Positions 9,328 to 17,285 of a stretch of 64,000 nt of DNA are shown here, in pieces. The stretch's first letter is position 1. Each line of letters begins with the position of its first letter. The notes under the pieces were generated by a model. It saw only the letters and a program-made list of their open reading frames with translations, searched no databases and was not told the origin of the DNA. The position numbers were made by a program, and so were the translations under genes. The DNA is from GCA-2684655 sp045105235 (lineage in GTDB: Bacteria; Planctomycetota; UBA1135; UBA2386). Where the stretch lies: NCBI GenBank assembly GCA_045105235.1, contig JBGCDH010000029.1, positions 1 to 64,000 on the forward strand. The letters run 5' to 3'.

Positions 9328-9370
9328 ACACATCCGTCTAGCAACACATCCGCCTAGCGACACATCCGCA
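9328..9370 (+). repeat. Tandem 16-bp repeat upstream of the metallopeptidase
   Basis: Two and a half copies of ACACATCCGYCTAGCR start at 9328, 9344 and 9360. The array lies in the gap between the 58-aa gene and the metallopeptidase gene. It may be a protein-binding array or a slippage product. Confidence 0.6.
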
Positions 9371-9406
9371 GAAGGCGAATCCGAAGCGTGGCGAGCAAGA
9401 AGAACA

Positions 9407-11251
9407 ATGGGAACCGGCTACTTCAACAACGGCACGTTCACACTCACGGCGATGCTTCCGGACCCGTCAGCTGCTACGAGACGGACGATCAAAGAACTGC
9501 TGGCTGCAGCATCGCAGCGGCTTTTCGAAATGACCGGTGGCCAAGCGAGCTTTGGCAAGATCTTCTTGTCGGTGCATCCGCATGGCATGGCGGGCGCGGA
9601 CCTACGATTTGACGCCGACCTCGGCGCAGATCCCGGCAAGAAAATCTCCGCCAATTCCGATGCCTCTGGCATCGGATTCCCGTGGCAGAGCGCGAGCCTG
9701 CCGCTCGGCGACGACGTGCTAGGAGATCCGGAGGACTGCTGCAAGTTCGACAACTGGTCCGATCCCGACCAACAAACGCCACAACCGCGCGCTGTCGCGC
9801 GACTCCTACACGAGTTCGGGCACTACGCGTTTGGCCTGCTTGACGAATACGGCGCTTGCCGATGCATCATGGCATGCAAAGGAATCCTGGCGTTCTGCGA
9901 CGTCGACCACGAAACGGTGATCCACGGCGCCCATCGTCCGCAGTCCTGCTGGGACATGATCGCCGAGCACTACGGGTTGCTGCGGCCATCGCAGTCCGGT
10001 TTTGACTCGGCCCCCGGCGACTGCGCCGCGATCGAGTGGTGCGACGTCGCACCGGAATCTAGAATCGTCTTCGCCACCCACAATCACGAATGCAGCCTTT
10101 CGCACCGCGCCGCCAACGCGACCGCGCAGGCGTGGCGATTCATCGGCAAGAACCATCAGGTCGAGGTGCGACACCCGGCGCCAGGATCCGGCGAGGAGCC
10201 TCTCTTCGCGATCAGCGGCGGGGTTGCCTGGCTCGGCGAGCCACGCGCCCTCAGCTCCGCGAGCGTCGTCTTGATCGGCGATCCAAACGGCGGCGATCAC
10301 CGCTACGCGCCGGAACTCGTCAATCGACTGGTGCGCGGCTTTGGTGCGATGGCAAGCATCCTGTCGCCCACACCGATCCACAAAGAGCTGCGCGAGTTCG
10401 CGTCCAAGAGTTCAGGCGTCGCCGAGGTCGTGACCCATACGGGCGTGCGTGCCGAGGTGGATCTACGCACGAGAGTGCTCACGCGCCTCGGTTGTTCCAC
10501 AGACGGCTGGGGCGTCAATTGCCAGCATCGACTGCTCCGTGGACATGGCACGCCGCCCGTTTCCTTTGGCATTCACGTTGAGCCAGGAGCTGCGGCAGCC
10601 GCATTTGTGTTGATACGCCCCGCCACACACGAGCCGAGCGGACTCGCCCCATCCGTGCCAAGTCATCCTGAAACACTGACGATTCACGATCCGGACGGTT
10701 ACTCCTACCCGCTGGAGCACGCAGACGACGGCAGCATCCAGGTCAGCACGGTTGCCGCGCCCAAGCCTGGAGTCTGGTCGATGACCGTCGCCGGCGGCAA
10801 CGGGTCCGGTGACGACGCCACGCCCGTGTCCATCCTGAGCCTCATCGACAACCCCAACGTGTGGATCCGCGCAAAGCACCCCGTCGATGACGGGCACGAG
10901 ATCAAGATGACCGCTCAGATTTCCGACGAAGTGCGCCGCGCCAACCAGCACACGCTCGCGCTCGCGAGCGCGCCGCCGTCGGCACCACCGCCCACGACCG
11001 GCCAGGATTGGGCCGATGCGCCCAGCAGCGCGGGCAGCTTTTCCGCGATCCAAGCGACCCACCGCGCCGACGTTCCGGGCTATCACGACTATCGGCTCGA
11101 CTTCCACTATCGCGACCGGAACGGCAAGCAAGCGCCGGTCCGACGCGTGCTGCCCTACCAGGTGTGCATCCAAGAGCGCCAGCAGCCGCATGAGCGCGCC
11201 CAAGCAGCCGCCAAACACGCGAACCAAGCGCAGGGCTCCGCAGACGCCTGA
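9407..11251 (+). CDS. Zinc metallopeptidase-like protein related to the CLCA N-terminal domain
   Basis: 614 residues. Residues 135-148 read HEFGHYAFGLLDEY, which matches the HExxHxxxGxxDE zinc-binding pattern of the CLCA (calcium-activated chloride channel regulator) metallopeptidase domain. His135, His139 and Asp146 or Glu147 would bind zinc and Glu136 would be catalytic. The Cys-rich stretch just after (about 150-215) also resembles the CLCA domain. The segment near 255-330 (SASVVLIGDPNGGDHRYA) may be a degenerate von Willebrand A-like or linker region, and residues about 440-560 look like a C-terminal beta sandwich. No signal peptide is present at this start and no alternative upstream start was found, which is odd for this family. 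The low-complexity C-terminus is rich in Ala and Gln. It probably acts with the small Cys-rich protein upstream (inference). Confidence 0.72.
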   Translation: MGTGYFNNGTFTLTAMLPDPSAATRRTIKELLAAASQRLFEMTGGQASFGKIFLSVHPHGMAGADLRFDADLGADPGKKISANSDASGIGFPWQSASLPLGDDVLGDPEDCCKFDNWSDPDQQTPQPRAVARLLHEFGHYAFGLLDEYGACRCIMACKGILAFCDVDHETVIHGAHRPQSCWDMIAEHYGLLRPSQSGFDSAPGDCAAIEWCDVAPESRIVFATHNHECSLSHRAANATAQAWRFIGKNHQVEVRHPAPGSGEEPLFAISGGVAWLGEPRALSSASVVLIGDPNGGDHRYAPELVNRLVRGFGAMASILSPTPIHKELREFASKSSGVAEVVTHTGVRAEVDLRTRVLTRLGCSTDGWGVNCQHRLLRGHGTPPVSFGIHVEPGAAAAAFVLIRPATHEPSGLAPSVPSHPETLTIHDPDGYSYPLEHADDGSIQVSTVAAPKPGVWSMTVAGGNGSGDDATPVSILSLIDNPNVWIRAKHPVDDGHEIKMTAQISDEVRRANQHTLALASAPPSAPPPTTGQDWADAPSSAGSFSAIQATHRADVPGYHDYRLDFHYRDRNGKQAPVRRVLPYQVCIQERQQPHERAQAAAKHANQAQGSADA

Positions 11252-11311
11252 TCGGGCACGCAGCGCGGCCTAACCAGGTGGGCGACTCCCGTGGGCCCTA
11301 TGCTTGCCGGC

Positions 11312-12763
11312 ATGCGCACAAGCCTCCTACTCCTGCGGCTCTCGCTGCTCACGCTGATCCCAGCCTGTACGGACGCGGCTCCGCCACCGACAGAGCGCCC
11401 CAACATCTTGTTCATCATGATCGATGACCTTGGCTGGATGGACCTGCACGTGCAGGGCAACGAGGCGTTCGTCACCCCTAACATCGACCGGTTGGCCCGC
11501 GAGGGAACGCGCTTCACAGACTTTTACGCCGCGGCTCCGGTGTGCTCGCCGACCCGCGCCGCGTGCATCACCGGCCTTGCTCCGGCGCGGCTGCAGGTGA
11601 CCAACCACATCCCGGACCGCTGGAGTTTCTACGACGAGCCCAAGCGCGGCGATGAGCCACGGCGCGGCCGCGAATGGGGCCCCGCGACATCCAAGAACGT
11701 GCTCGACAAGTCGCGCCCGACTCTTGCGCAGCGGCTCAAGGACGCCGGCTACCGCACAGGATTTATCGGCAAGTGGCACCTCGCGGGAGCCGACTGGAAT
11801 ACGACCGACACGAGCCTATTTCCCGAGAGCTACGGCTTTGATGTGAACGTTGCCGGCAACGCGCAAGGTGGGCCGGGGACGTTTCACGCCCCCATCAAAA
11901 TGCCCAACTATCAAAAGGGCGAAGCCGGCGACTACCTGCCGGATCTGCTCGCTCAAGAAGCCGTCGACTTCCTCGCCACACCGCGCGCCGACAACGAGCC
12001 GTTCTTTCTGTGCCTTTGGCACTACACGGTGCACTACCCCATCGAGGCTACGCCCGAGCTGATTGCGAAGTACTCCGACGAAGCCGAGCCCGACATGCCG
12101 ACGCGCTACCGGGCCATGGTCGAAGGCATGGACGCCGCCGTCGGCAGGGTGCTCGCCGAACTCGAGCGCCAGGGGATCGCCGACAACACGCTGGTCCTAT
12201 TCACATCCGACAATGGGCAGATGCCGGGCGCCTCCGTCGCCGATCCACTGCGCGCGGCCAAGGGCTACCTCTACGAAGGCGGCATCCGCGTGCCGATGAT
12301 CGCGCGATGGCCGGATCACGTACGCGCCGGTGTGATCGAGGCGACGCCCGGGATCTCGATGGACTTTGCGCCGACGTTCCTCGAGGCAGCCGGCATCTCG
12401 TTCGAAGAGGCCGACTTTGACGGCGTCAGCCTGTTGCCTCTGGCGATGCGCGGCGAAGCACCCGCTCGCGACTCGATCTGCGTGCACTTCCCGCACTATG
12501 CGTATCACGGCAAGAACCACCTCGGCTCGGTGATCCGGCGCGGCGATCTGAAGTACATCCATCACTACGATGACGAGGAGCACGAGCTCTACAACCTCGC
12601 CACGGACATTGGCGAACAAGAGAATCTGTTCGAGGGGCAGCCAGAGGAGGCTGCGGCGCTGCGACGCAAACTTGAGGCATGGCTAGAGCACGTCGGTGCG
12701 CAGCGACCGCGTCGCTACGCCGATATCCCGGCGGACGAACTCCCCGGCAAGAAGCGCGGCTGA
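11312..12763 (+). CDS. Type I sulfatase (formylglycine-dependent), probable lipoprotein
   Basis: 483 residues from this ATG (in-frame GTG at 11291 and ATG at 11300 would only extend the n-region). The N-terminus MRTSLLLLRLSLLTLIPAC looks like a lipoprotein signal with Cys19. Sulfatase signatures follow: NILFIMIDDLGW with the metal-binding Asp pair, then CSPTRAACITG (Cys78 would be converted to formylglycine), then GKWHLA, and late in the chain FTSDNGQM. The length is normal for arylsulfatase A-type enzymes. It hydrolyses sulfate esters, most likely on a sulfated polysaccharide or glycan outside the cytoplasm. Planctomycetota carry many of these enzymes. Activation needs a formylglycine-generating enzyme encoded elsewhere. 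The substrate cannot be told from sequence. Confidence 0.93.
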   Translation: MRTSLLLLRLSLLTLIPACTDAAPPPTERPNILFIMIDDLGWMDLHVQGNEAFVTPNIDRLAREGTRFTDFYAAAPVCSPTRAACITGLAPARLQVTNHIPDRWSFYDEPKRGDEPRRGREWGPATSKNVLDKSRPTLAQRLKDAGYRTGFIGKWHLAGADWNTTDTSLFPESYGFDVNVAGNAQGGPGTFHAPIKMPNYQKGEAGDYLPDLLAQEAVDFLATPRADNEPFFLCLWHYTVHYPIEATPELIAKYSDEAEPDMPTRYRAMVEGMDAAVGRVLAELERQGIADNTLVLFTSDNGQMPGASVADPLRAAKGYLYEGGIRVPMIARWPDHVRAGVIEATPGISMDFAPTFLEAAGISFEEADFDGVSLLPLAMRGEAPARDSICVHFPHYAYHGKNHLGSVIRRGDLKYIHHYDDEEHELYNLATDIGEQENLFEGQPEEAAALRRKLEAWLEHVGAQRPRRYADIPADELPGKKRG

Positions 12764-12798
12764 GCCGCTTCTCAGCCCTTCTCGGCTGCCCCCCTCCC

Positions 12799-13310
12799 TT
12801 AGCCATTCGCGCGCCGAATCTGCTCGAGGATGCCGGGGTCCTGGATTTCATGATCCCGCGCGAGCAGCGTTTGCCCTGGATCATCGCGTGGTGCTCGAGA
12901 ACCTCGACGTTGCCAATGCCAAGCAATTGGCATGTCTCGCGGACCAGGTCCGCGCGCATCACAACGTCGAAGCCGTTGCCTCCGCATCGACACCACCCTG
13001 GTGCGCAACGCTGACCACGAGGTCCATGTCCCGCACCGTCTCGCTGAACACGCGCCCTGGAATCGCTTGGCGTTCACGTGCGGACAGGGCGCGCACGAAC
13101 TTGCGCACCTCCTGCCGCCGCTCGAACGACGCCACTTCACTGCGAACGATCCGCTCGATCAACTCACGCAGGGTCAAGCCGCCGTCTCCGTCACCAAAAG
13201 CGCCCGGATCCACTGGGACAGACCATTCTGGAATCAGAGCGCGGCGGCGTCCCAGCGCACGAGCTTCGGCGAAGACCATACCTCGGTTGTAGCAGACGGT
13301 ATCTGCCATC
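12799..13310 (-). pseudogene. Remnant of a DUF4132-type protein (C-terminal domain), frameshifted and deleted
   Basis: Read on the minus strand, a good family-like sequence runs from about 13310: FAEARALGRRRALIPEWSV, LTLRELIERIVRSEVASFER, RDMDLVVSVAHQGGVDAEAT. At 12959-12964 the frame breaks after ASTL with a TGA, and the family sequence continues in another frame as MRADLVRETCQLLGIGNVEV up to MIQGK near 12874. It then jumps frame again, losing about 50 codons, to LLARDHEIQDPGILEQIRRA, ending at 12799. The pattern matches the C-terminal end of DUF4132/DUF5724-family proteins as I remember it. The large N-terminal part is absent. This is a decayed gene with no likely product. Confidence 0.7.
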
Positions 13311-13458
13311 GGCAGCGGCCCCAGACGAATGCTCCGCACAGCGTGGCCCGCAGACTCACGCCCCCCCCCCGAGACACGCCGGTTATTGCGACATACACTT
13401 CCGCGGACGGCGGCGAGCAAACAACGTGCTCGCTGATGACACTGGACGTGGGAAGGCA

Positions 13459-14106
13459 ATGCCGCGAATACAAATCCAACCGGGCGAACGGATCGTCTTC
13501 ATCGGTGACAGCAACACAGACACGGAGTACCGAACTCGGTTTCCACCACACGGGTATGGCTACGTCATGTTCGTCGCGACGATGCTGGCTGCGAGTCGAC
13601 CGCAGCTTCGCCTCGACATCCTCAATCGCGGCAACGACGGCGACACCATCGAAGATCTTGCGCGCCGTTGGGAGCAAGACGCAATCGCTCCGCAGCCGCA
13701 GCACCTATTCGTCCTGATCGGCACCAACGACGTTGCGTTCCGACACACCCCCGACGATGGCCACCGTCAGGTTTCTGACGACACCTATATCGACACCCTC
13801 AGCAGGCTCATCACGCAGACAAGGGAACAGACCCCGGCAACGATCACCCTGATCGAGCCGATGCCTTTCGATATTCCGCCCGACTACCCCGCGGACGCGA
13901 ACTGCGAGCTAGAACGACTTTGCGGGCGACTGGCCGACCTTGCGTCGCGCATGGACTGCGACCTTGTGCCGGTGCGCGCTGGGCTGGCGTCCATCATGGA
14001 GGCCGGCAACGCCGAGGGTTGGTATCAGAACTTCAACCACCCCGCGTTTCCGGGGCATGCCTACATCGCGCAACAGGTTCTAAGGCACCTCGGATGGCAG
14101 CTCTGA
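13459..14106 (+). CDS. SGNH/GDSL-family hydrolase
   Basis: 215 residues from the ATG at 13459, preceded by GGAAGG only two bases away. The longer frame upstream overlaps the decayed DUF4132 gene and is not protein-like. Motifs: block I IVFIGDSNT with nucleophile Ser18, a block II Gly in NRGNDGDT, block III VLIGTNDV, and block V FNHPAFPGH with the catalytic His. Length and order fit small esterase/lipase-like SGNH hydrolases, including sugar O-deacetylases. No signal peptide, so it is cytoplasmic. Two glycosyltransferase genes follow at once (6 bp, then a 4-bp overlap), so it may act on a sugar or glycan intermediate in the same pathway. The substrate is unknown. Confidence 0.88.
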   Translation: MPRIQIQPGERIVFIGDSNTDTEYRTRFPPHGYGYVMFVATMLAASRPQLRLDILNRGNDGDTIEDLARRWEQDAIAPQPQHLFVLIGTNDVAFRHTPDDGHRQVSDDTYIDTLSRLITQTREQTPATITLIEPMPFDIPPDYPADANCELERLCGRLADLASRMDCDLVPVRAGLASIMEAGNAEGWYQNFNHPAFPGHAYIAQQVLRHLGWQL

Positions 14107-14112
14107 TTACGG

Positions 14113-15102
14113 ATGCGAAGATCACCCACACAATTCAAACCACCGAGCCAGACAGTGTCACGATCTCGGGGACGCGTGATCTACCTATGCATGTGGACGG
14201 GGACCAGCGGCGGCATACAGGTCATCTACGAGCACGTGCGCATCCTGCGAGGCCTCGGCATCGACGCGCGACTTGGCGCCCACGGGCCTTTTCGCCGCTG
14301 TACCTGGTTCCGAAATGACCCTGTGTCGACCCCAGCTATCGACGACTGCTTGGCAAAGCTCACAGCACAAGACGTGCTGGTCGTACCGGAGCTCTGCATT
14401 GGCGCCCCGGAACTCGCAGACGTTCCGGGGCGTCGCATCGCCTTTGTGCAAAACACCTCGCTGCTGACCAGCCCTCTTGCAGGCTACGAATCGGTCTTGG
14501 TCCCGTCCGCCGCCATCGAGCCAACGCTTCGCCAAGCGAGCCGATACCAGGGCGACGTCCACGTCGTCCCCAGCTTCCTGCACAGCGAGTTCCTCTTTCC
14601 GAGCCGCGCGTTTACACAGCGGCGGCCGCGCGTGCTCCTCATCGATCGTCCCAACAAGCATGCAGGCGAGCCCAGAGAGGTCCAGTCACACCTGCACGAT
14701 CGCTGCCGGCTCGATGTGGAAGTGACCTATGTCGACCAGTCGTTGCCGCGGGATGCGTTCACGGCCCTGTTTCGAAACCATGACTTCTACCTGCATCTAA
14801 GCCATCCAGAAGGTCTGCCCATTTCGATCCTTGAGGCCTTTGGCGCCGGCTGCCTCGTAATCGGGTTCGCGGGAATCGGCGGCCTTGAGTTCATGGTCGA
14901 TGGCGACAATTGCTTCATCGTCGCGGACGGCAACGTCCCGGCCACGATCGACGCGTTGGCCCATGCACTGCGGCAGCCCTGCGAGACGCTCAACGCGATG
15001 CTGTATCGAGCGCGGCGCACGGCTGCGACCTTCGACGAAGCGCGCACCACAGCGGCGCTGGCACGCGCCTTTGGCAGATGGACCCTCGGAGCAGCCAGAT
15101 GA
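14113..15102 (+). CDS. Glycosyltransferase, GT-B fold (GT4-like)
   Basis: 329 residues. The C-terminal half has the GT4-type donor-binding pattern HPEGLPISILEAFGAGCLVI (about 236-255), with the E-x7-E-like motif, then GGLEFMVDGDNCFIV. The N-terminal half is the acceptor-side Rossmann domain, starting with VIYLCMWTGTSGGIQVIYEH. The first 21 residues are basic and little conserved, so a GTG start at 14176 is also possible. It is probably cytoplasmic or membrane-associated and adds a sugar from a nucleotide-sugar donor. It starts 6 bp after the SGNH hydrolase stop and its own stop overlaps the next start (ATGA), so the three genes are probably one operon for a glycan or glycoprotein. Confidence 0.85.
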   Translation: MRRSPTQFKPPSQTVSRSRGRVIYLCMWTGTSGGIQVIYEHVRILRGLGIDARLGAHGPFRRCTWFRNDPVSTPAIDDCLAKLTAQDVLVVPELCIGAPELADVPGRRIAFVQNTSLLTSPLAGYESVLVPSAAIEPTLRQASRYQGDVHVVPSFLHSEFLFPSRAFTQRRPRVLLIDRPNKHAGEPREVQSHLHDRCRLDVEVTYVDQSLPRDAFTALFRNHDFYLHLSHPEGLPISILEAFGAGCLVIGFAGIGGLEFMVDGDNCFIVADGNVPATIDALAHALRQPCETLNAMLYRARRTAATFDEARTTAALARAFGRWTLGAAR

Positions 15103-16139
15103 GCCAGCCGACGATCACACACGTGCTGCGCGCCCCGATCGTTGGAGGCTCCGAGCTGGAAACGCTCGCGATCACGTCGAATGTGCCTGGCTTCGATCAC
15201 CGGGTCGTGTTCCCTTCGCGCTTTGAGTCATGGCAGCCATCGATCCGCGAGCAGTTCGACGTGCCCGTCGCAGCCGTGCCCGACCTGCAGGCCTTTCTCG
15301 ACGATCTCCGCACCGACATCGTGCATCTACAGTTCCCGTTCTTGCTTGTTGCGCAACCGGTCGGACACGACTCGGTCCTAGAGCTTCTGCGCCTACCGCC
15401 TCTCCCGGCGGTCTTCACCGTTCACGCTGCCGTAAACGTACCGATCGCCCCCGATATTCACTATGTGTTTCACACGCATGAACTGTCGTCGCGCTTTCGC
15501 GATCTGATCCCCAGCGAGCGCCGCAGCGTTTGCCCAAGCCTTGTCGCACCTTCGACTGGATCATCGGCTGCACCGTCGACTGGGCCGAGGCGAACGAAGC
15601 AAGGCGAGACGTGTGTGGTGCTTTGGGTGTCGCGCAATGAGGACGCCAAGTTTCATCCGGACCTTGCCGCGATCGTCGAACAAGCACTTGCCGCCGAGCC
15701 GAGTTTGCGTTTTCACTTCGTCGGCACGAGCAACCTGGTGCGCCTTCCCGCAGATCCGCGGATCACGTGCACTCCCTGCCCCGCACCCGACCTGGAAGCT
15801 GCGTGGACCACCGCCGACGTGTTTTGGCACTTCCCCCATCCGCGGCTCGAAGAGACGTGGTGCCGCACCGTGACCGAAGCGATGTCGCACGGCATTCCGT
15901 GCGTCGTAGCAGGCCATGGCGCCATGCAGCACCAAGTGCAAGACGGCAGAAACGGACGCGTCGCCCACACTCCGCAAGCCTGCGCCGACGCACTGATCGA
16001 ACTTGCGCGCCTACCCGCGGCACAGCGGCGCCGCATGTCACAAGCCAATCGCTCCCGGGCAGCCGCGTTCGCCGATGACAGCATCCGCCATTGGCAATCC
16101 CTCTACCGCCGCCTCAGCGGCGGCCTGGGCCCGCACTAG
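15099..16139 (+). CDS. Glycosyltransferase, GT-B fold, second of the pair
   Basis: 346 residues from the ATG at 15099, which overlaps the previous stop by four bases (ATGA). The longer frame from 14910 only adds out-of-frame sequence of the preceding gene. The N-terminus THVLRAPIVGGSELETLAI is typical of the acceptor domain of GT4-like enzymes. The C-terminal half has VVLWVSRNEDAKFHPDL, FHFVGTSN, and an E-x7-E-like segment near LEETWCRTVTEAMSHGIPCV followed by QDGRNGRV. No signal peptide or transmembrane helix. The pair probably acts in sequence on one acceptor, with the SGNH hydrolase trimming or modifying it. Donor and product are unknown. Confidence 0.83.
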   Translation: MSQPTITHVLRAPIVGGSELETLAITSNVPGFDHRVVFPSRFESWQPSIREQFDVPVAAVPDLQAFLDDLRTDIVHLQFPFLLVAQPVGHDSVLELLRLPPLPAVFTVHAAVNVPIAPDIHYVFHTHELSSRFRDLIPSERRSVCPSLVAPSTGSSAAPSTGPRRTKQGETCVVLWVSRNEDAKFHPDLAAIVEQALAAEPSLRFHFVGTSNLVRLPADPRITCTPCPAPDLEAAWTTADVFWHFPHPRLEETWCRTVTEAMSHGIPCVVAGHGAMQHQVQDGRNGRVAHTPQACADALIELARLPAAQRRRMSQANRSRAAAFADDSIRHWQSLYRRLSGGLGPH

Positions 16140-16155
16140 AACACAGCAGGACGCG

Positions 16156-16824
16156 TCACGCATCGAAATAGGCACCCGGCGTCACCCCAAGTTCGCGGCG
16201 GAACATCGCGATGAACGCGCTCGCGCTGCCGTAGTCGAGTGCGAATGCGGCTTCGCTCACAGTGCGCCCGCCGGCAAGCAGTTCCATGCCGCGCAGAACG
16301 CGTACGCGCTGACGCCAGGCCAAGAACGTCATGCCCGTTTCGCGGCGGAACAAGCGGGCGATTGTGCGTGCGCTTGCCCCAACGCCAACGACAAGCTCCT
16401 CGAGACTCGACTCGCAGCTTGGTTCAGCAAGCAGACGCTCAGCCACTCTGCGAGCGCGCGGGTCCAGCGGCATGGGACGAGAAAGCGGCTCCTCACACAG
16501 TGGGTCCATTTCGTGCACAAGCAGCTGCACCAGCCTCAAGGAACGTTCATCAGCCTCGACCAGATATTCGTGCTGAACGGCACGCAGAATCAACTCGCGC
16601 AAAAGCGGAGAGACGCTGAGCACAAAGCCCGACCCCGGGAGCGACTCGGTGATTTCTGGCCGCAGGTAGAGCGTGCGAAGGTCGACATGCCCCGACGTCC
16701 GGAGTCGATGCATCATGTCCGCTGGCACCCATGCCGCCCGCTCTTCAGCAGCGCATCGTCCCGGTGGCAAGCGACGCGATGACGGGCTTCGAATGCACCA
16801 TTGCGGCTGGCGACATCGAAGCAA
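16156..16824 (-). CDS. AraC-family transcriptional regulator, N-terminally truncated
   Basis: 222 residues as drawn, but only the part from about residue 29 is family-like. The cupin-type sensor remnant runs from RAAWVPADMMHRLRTSGHVD (full-length relatives have about 50-60 more residues before this). The C-terminal double HTH is complete: LEELVVGVGASARTIARLFR for the first helix-turn-helix, then TVSEAAFALDYGSASAFIAM for the second, ending in FRRELGVTPGAYF. The first ~28 residues read through the inverse of the neighbouring VOC gene fragment and are probably not native. A true start may be one of the Met residues near MMHRL. It is likely a broken regulator, although the DNA-binding half could still be made. 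Confidence 0.72.
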   Translation of the reverse strand: MLRCRQPQWCIRSPSSRRLPPGRCAAEERAAWVPADMMHRLRTSGHVDLRTLYLRPEITESLPGSGFVLSVSPLLRELILRAVQHEYLVEADERSLRLVQLLVHEMDPLCEEPLSRPMPLDPRARRVAERLLAEPSCESSLEELVVGVGASARTIARLFRRETGMTFLAWRQRVRVLRGMELLAGGRTVSEAAFALDYGSASAFIAMFRRELGVTPGAYFDA

Positions 16825-16970
16825 CCGCAGCGACAGTGGTTGAACATGGCGGCGAAGTCATCATGCCACCGGTTCGCATCGAGACCGTTGGCACCATGAT
16901 CAAGTTTCGCGACACCGAAGGGGACTCTGTTGCAGCCATGCAGTACGAGCGCATTCCGGAGCCCGCATGA
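16731..16970 (+). pseudogene. VOC-family (glyoxalase/bleomycin-resistance-like) gene fragment, 5' end missing
   Basis: Codes for the C-terminal ~65 residues of a VOC-fold protein: TGFECTIAAGDIEATAATVV, then HGGEVIMPP, then GTMIKFRDTEGDSVAAMQYE. The family normally has about 120-130 residues, so the N-terminal beta-alpha-beta module with its first metal ligand is lost. The sequence before TGFEC (16731 to about 16780) is not VOC-like and overlaps the start of the truncated AraC gene on the other strand. The two fragments point away from each other, so one deletion could have removed the 5' ends of both genes. Its stop overlaps the start of the next small gene (ATGA). Confidence 0.7.
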
Positions 16971-17191
16971 AAACCCTGACGACCAGCGTCTTCTGCTTCG
17001 CAACGCTCGCAGGATGCGCGTCGACGGGCGAGTGCGGAACCGTGGACACCCTCCCATGCGTCTCGATTTTTCGTCCAATTTCGCAATTACAGGTAAATAC
17101 GGCAATCCTTAAGTCGACGGCGCACACGCACCCTGCACGATTGTCATCGAATTCACTGAGAGTAATCGACGGGTTAAGAATTGACCGCTAG
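16967..17191 (+). CDS. Small putative lipoprotein, possibly degraded
   Basis: 74 residues. The start MKTLTTSVFCFATLAGCAST carries a clear lipobox (LAGC, Cys17), and the start codon overlaps the VOC stop, a typical operon arrangement. After about residue 32 the sequence becomes AT-richer than its surroundings and has no recognisable pattern, so the 3' part may have lost its original frame. If made, it would be a membrane-anchored peptide of unknown function. Confidence 0.4.
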   Translation: MKTLTTSVFCFATLAGCASTGECGTVDTLPCVSIFRPISQLQVNTAILKSTAHTHPARLSSNSLRVIDGLRIDR

Positions 17192-17226
17192 AGTGATAAA
17201 CTGATGACAATCCTCGGATCGTCATC
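17140..17226 (+). promoter_or_regulatory. Inverted repeats in an AT-rich leader upstream of the di-haem peroxidase
   Basis: ATTGTCATC (17140-17148) and GATGACAAT (17203-17211) are exact inverted copies 54 bases apart. GATGAC (17203-17208) can instead pair with GTCATC (17221-17226). The stretch is clearly AT-richer than its surroundings and lies 60-146 bp before the peroxidase start. An operator pair or alternative leader hairpins are both possible. Confidence 0.35.
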
Positions 17227-17285
17227 CACCTCATCTCATGCGGGCCGACTGTGAAGATCGCGCCCGGTAACACAAAGGACTCACC

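Noticed and set aside
14910..15098. N-terminal extension of the second glycosyltransferase
   Set aside because: It lies in another frame of the preceding glycosyltransferase gene, and the ATGA overlap start at 15099 fits the family start better.
17181..17210. Possible promoter with TTGACC and GATAAA
   Set aside because: The spacing (about 7 bases) is wrong for a -35/-10 pair, so no promoter is claimed.
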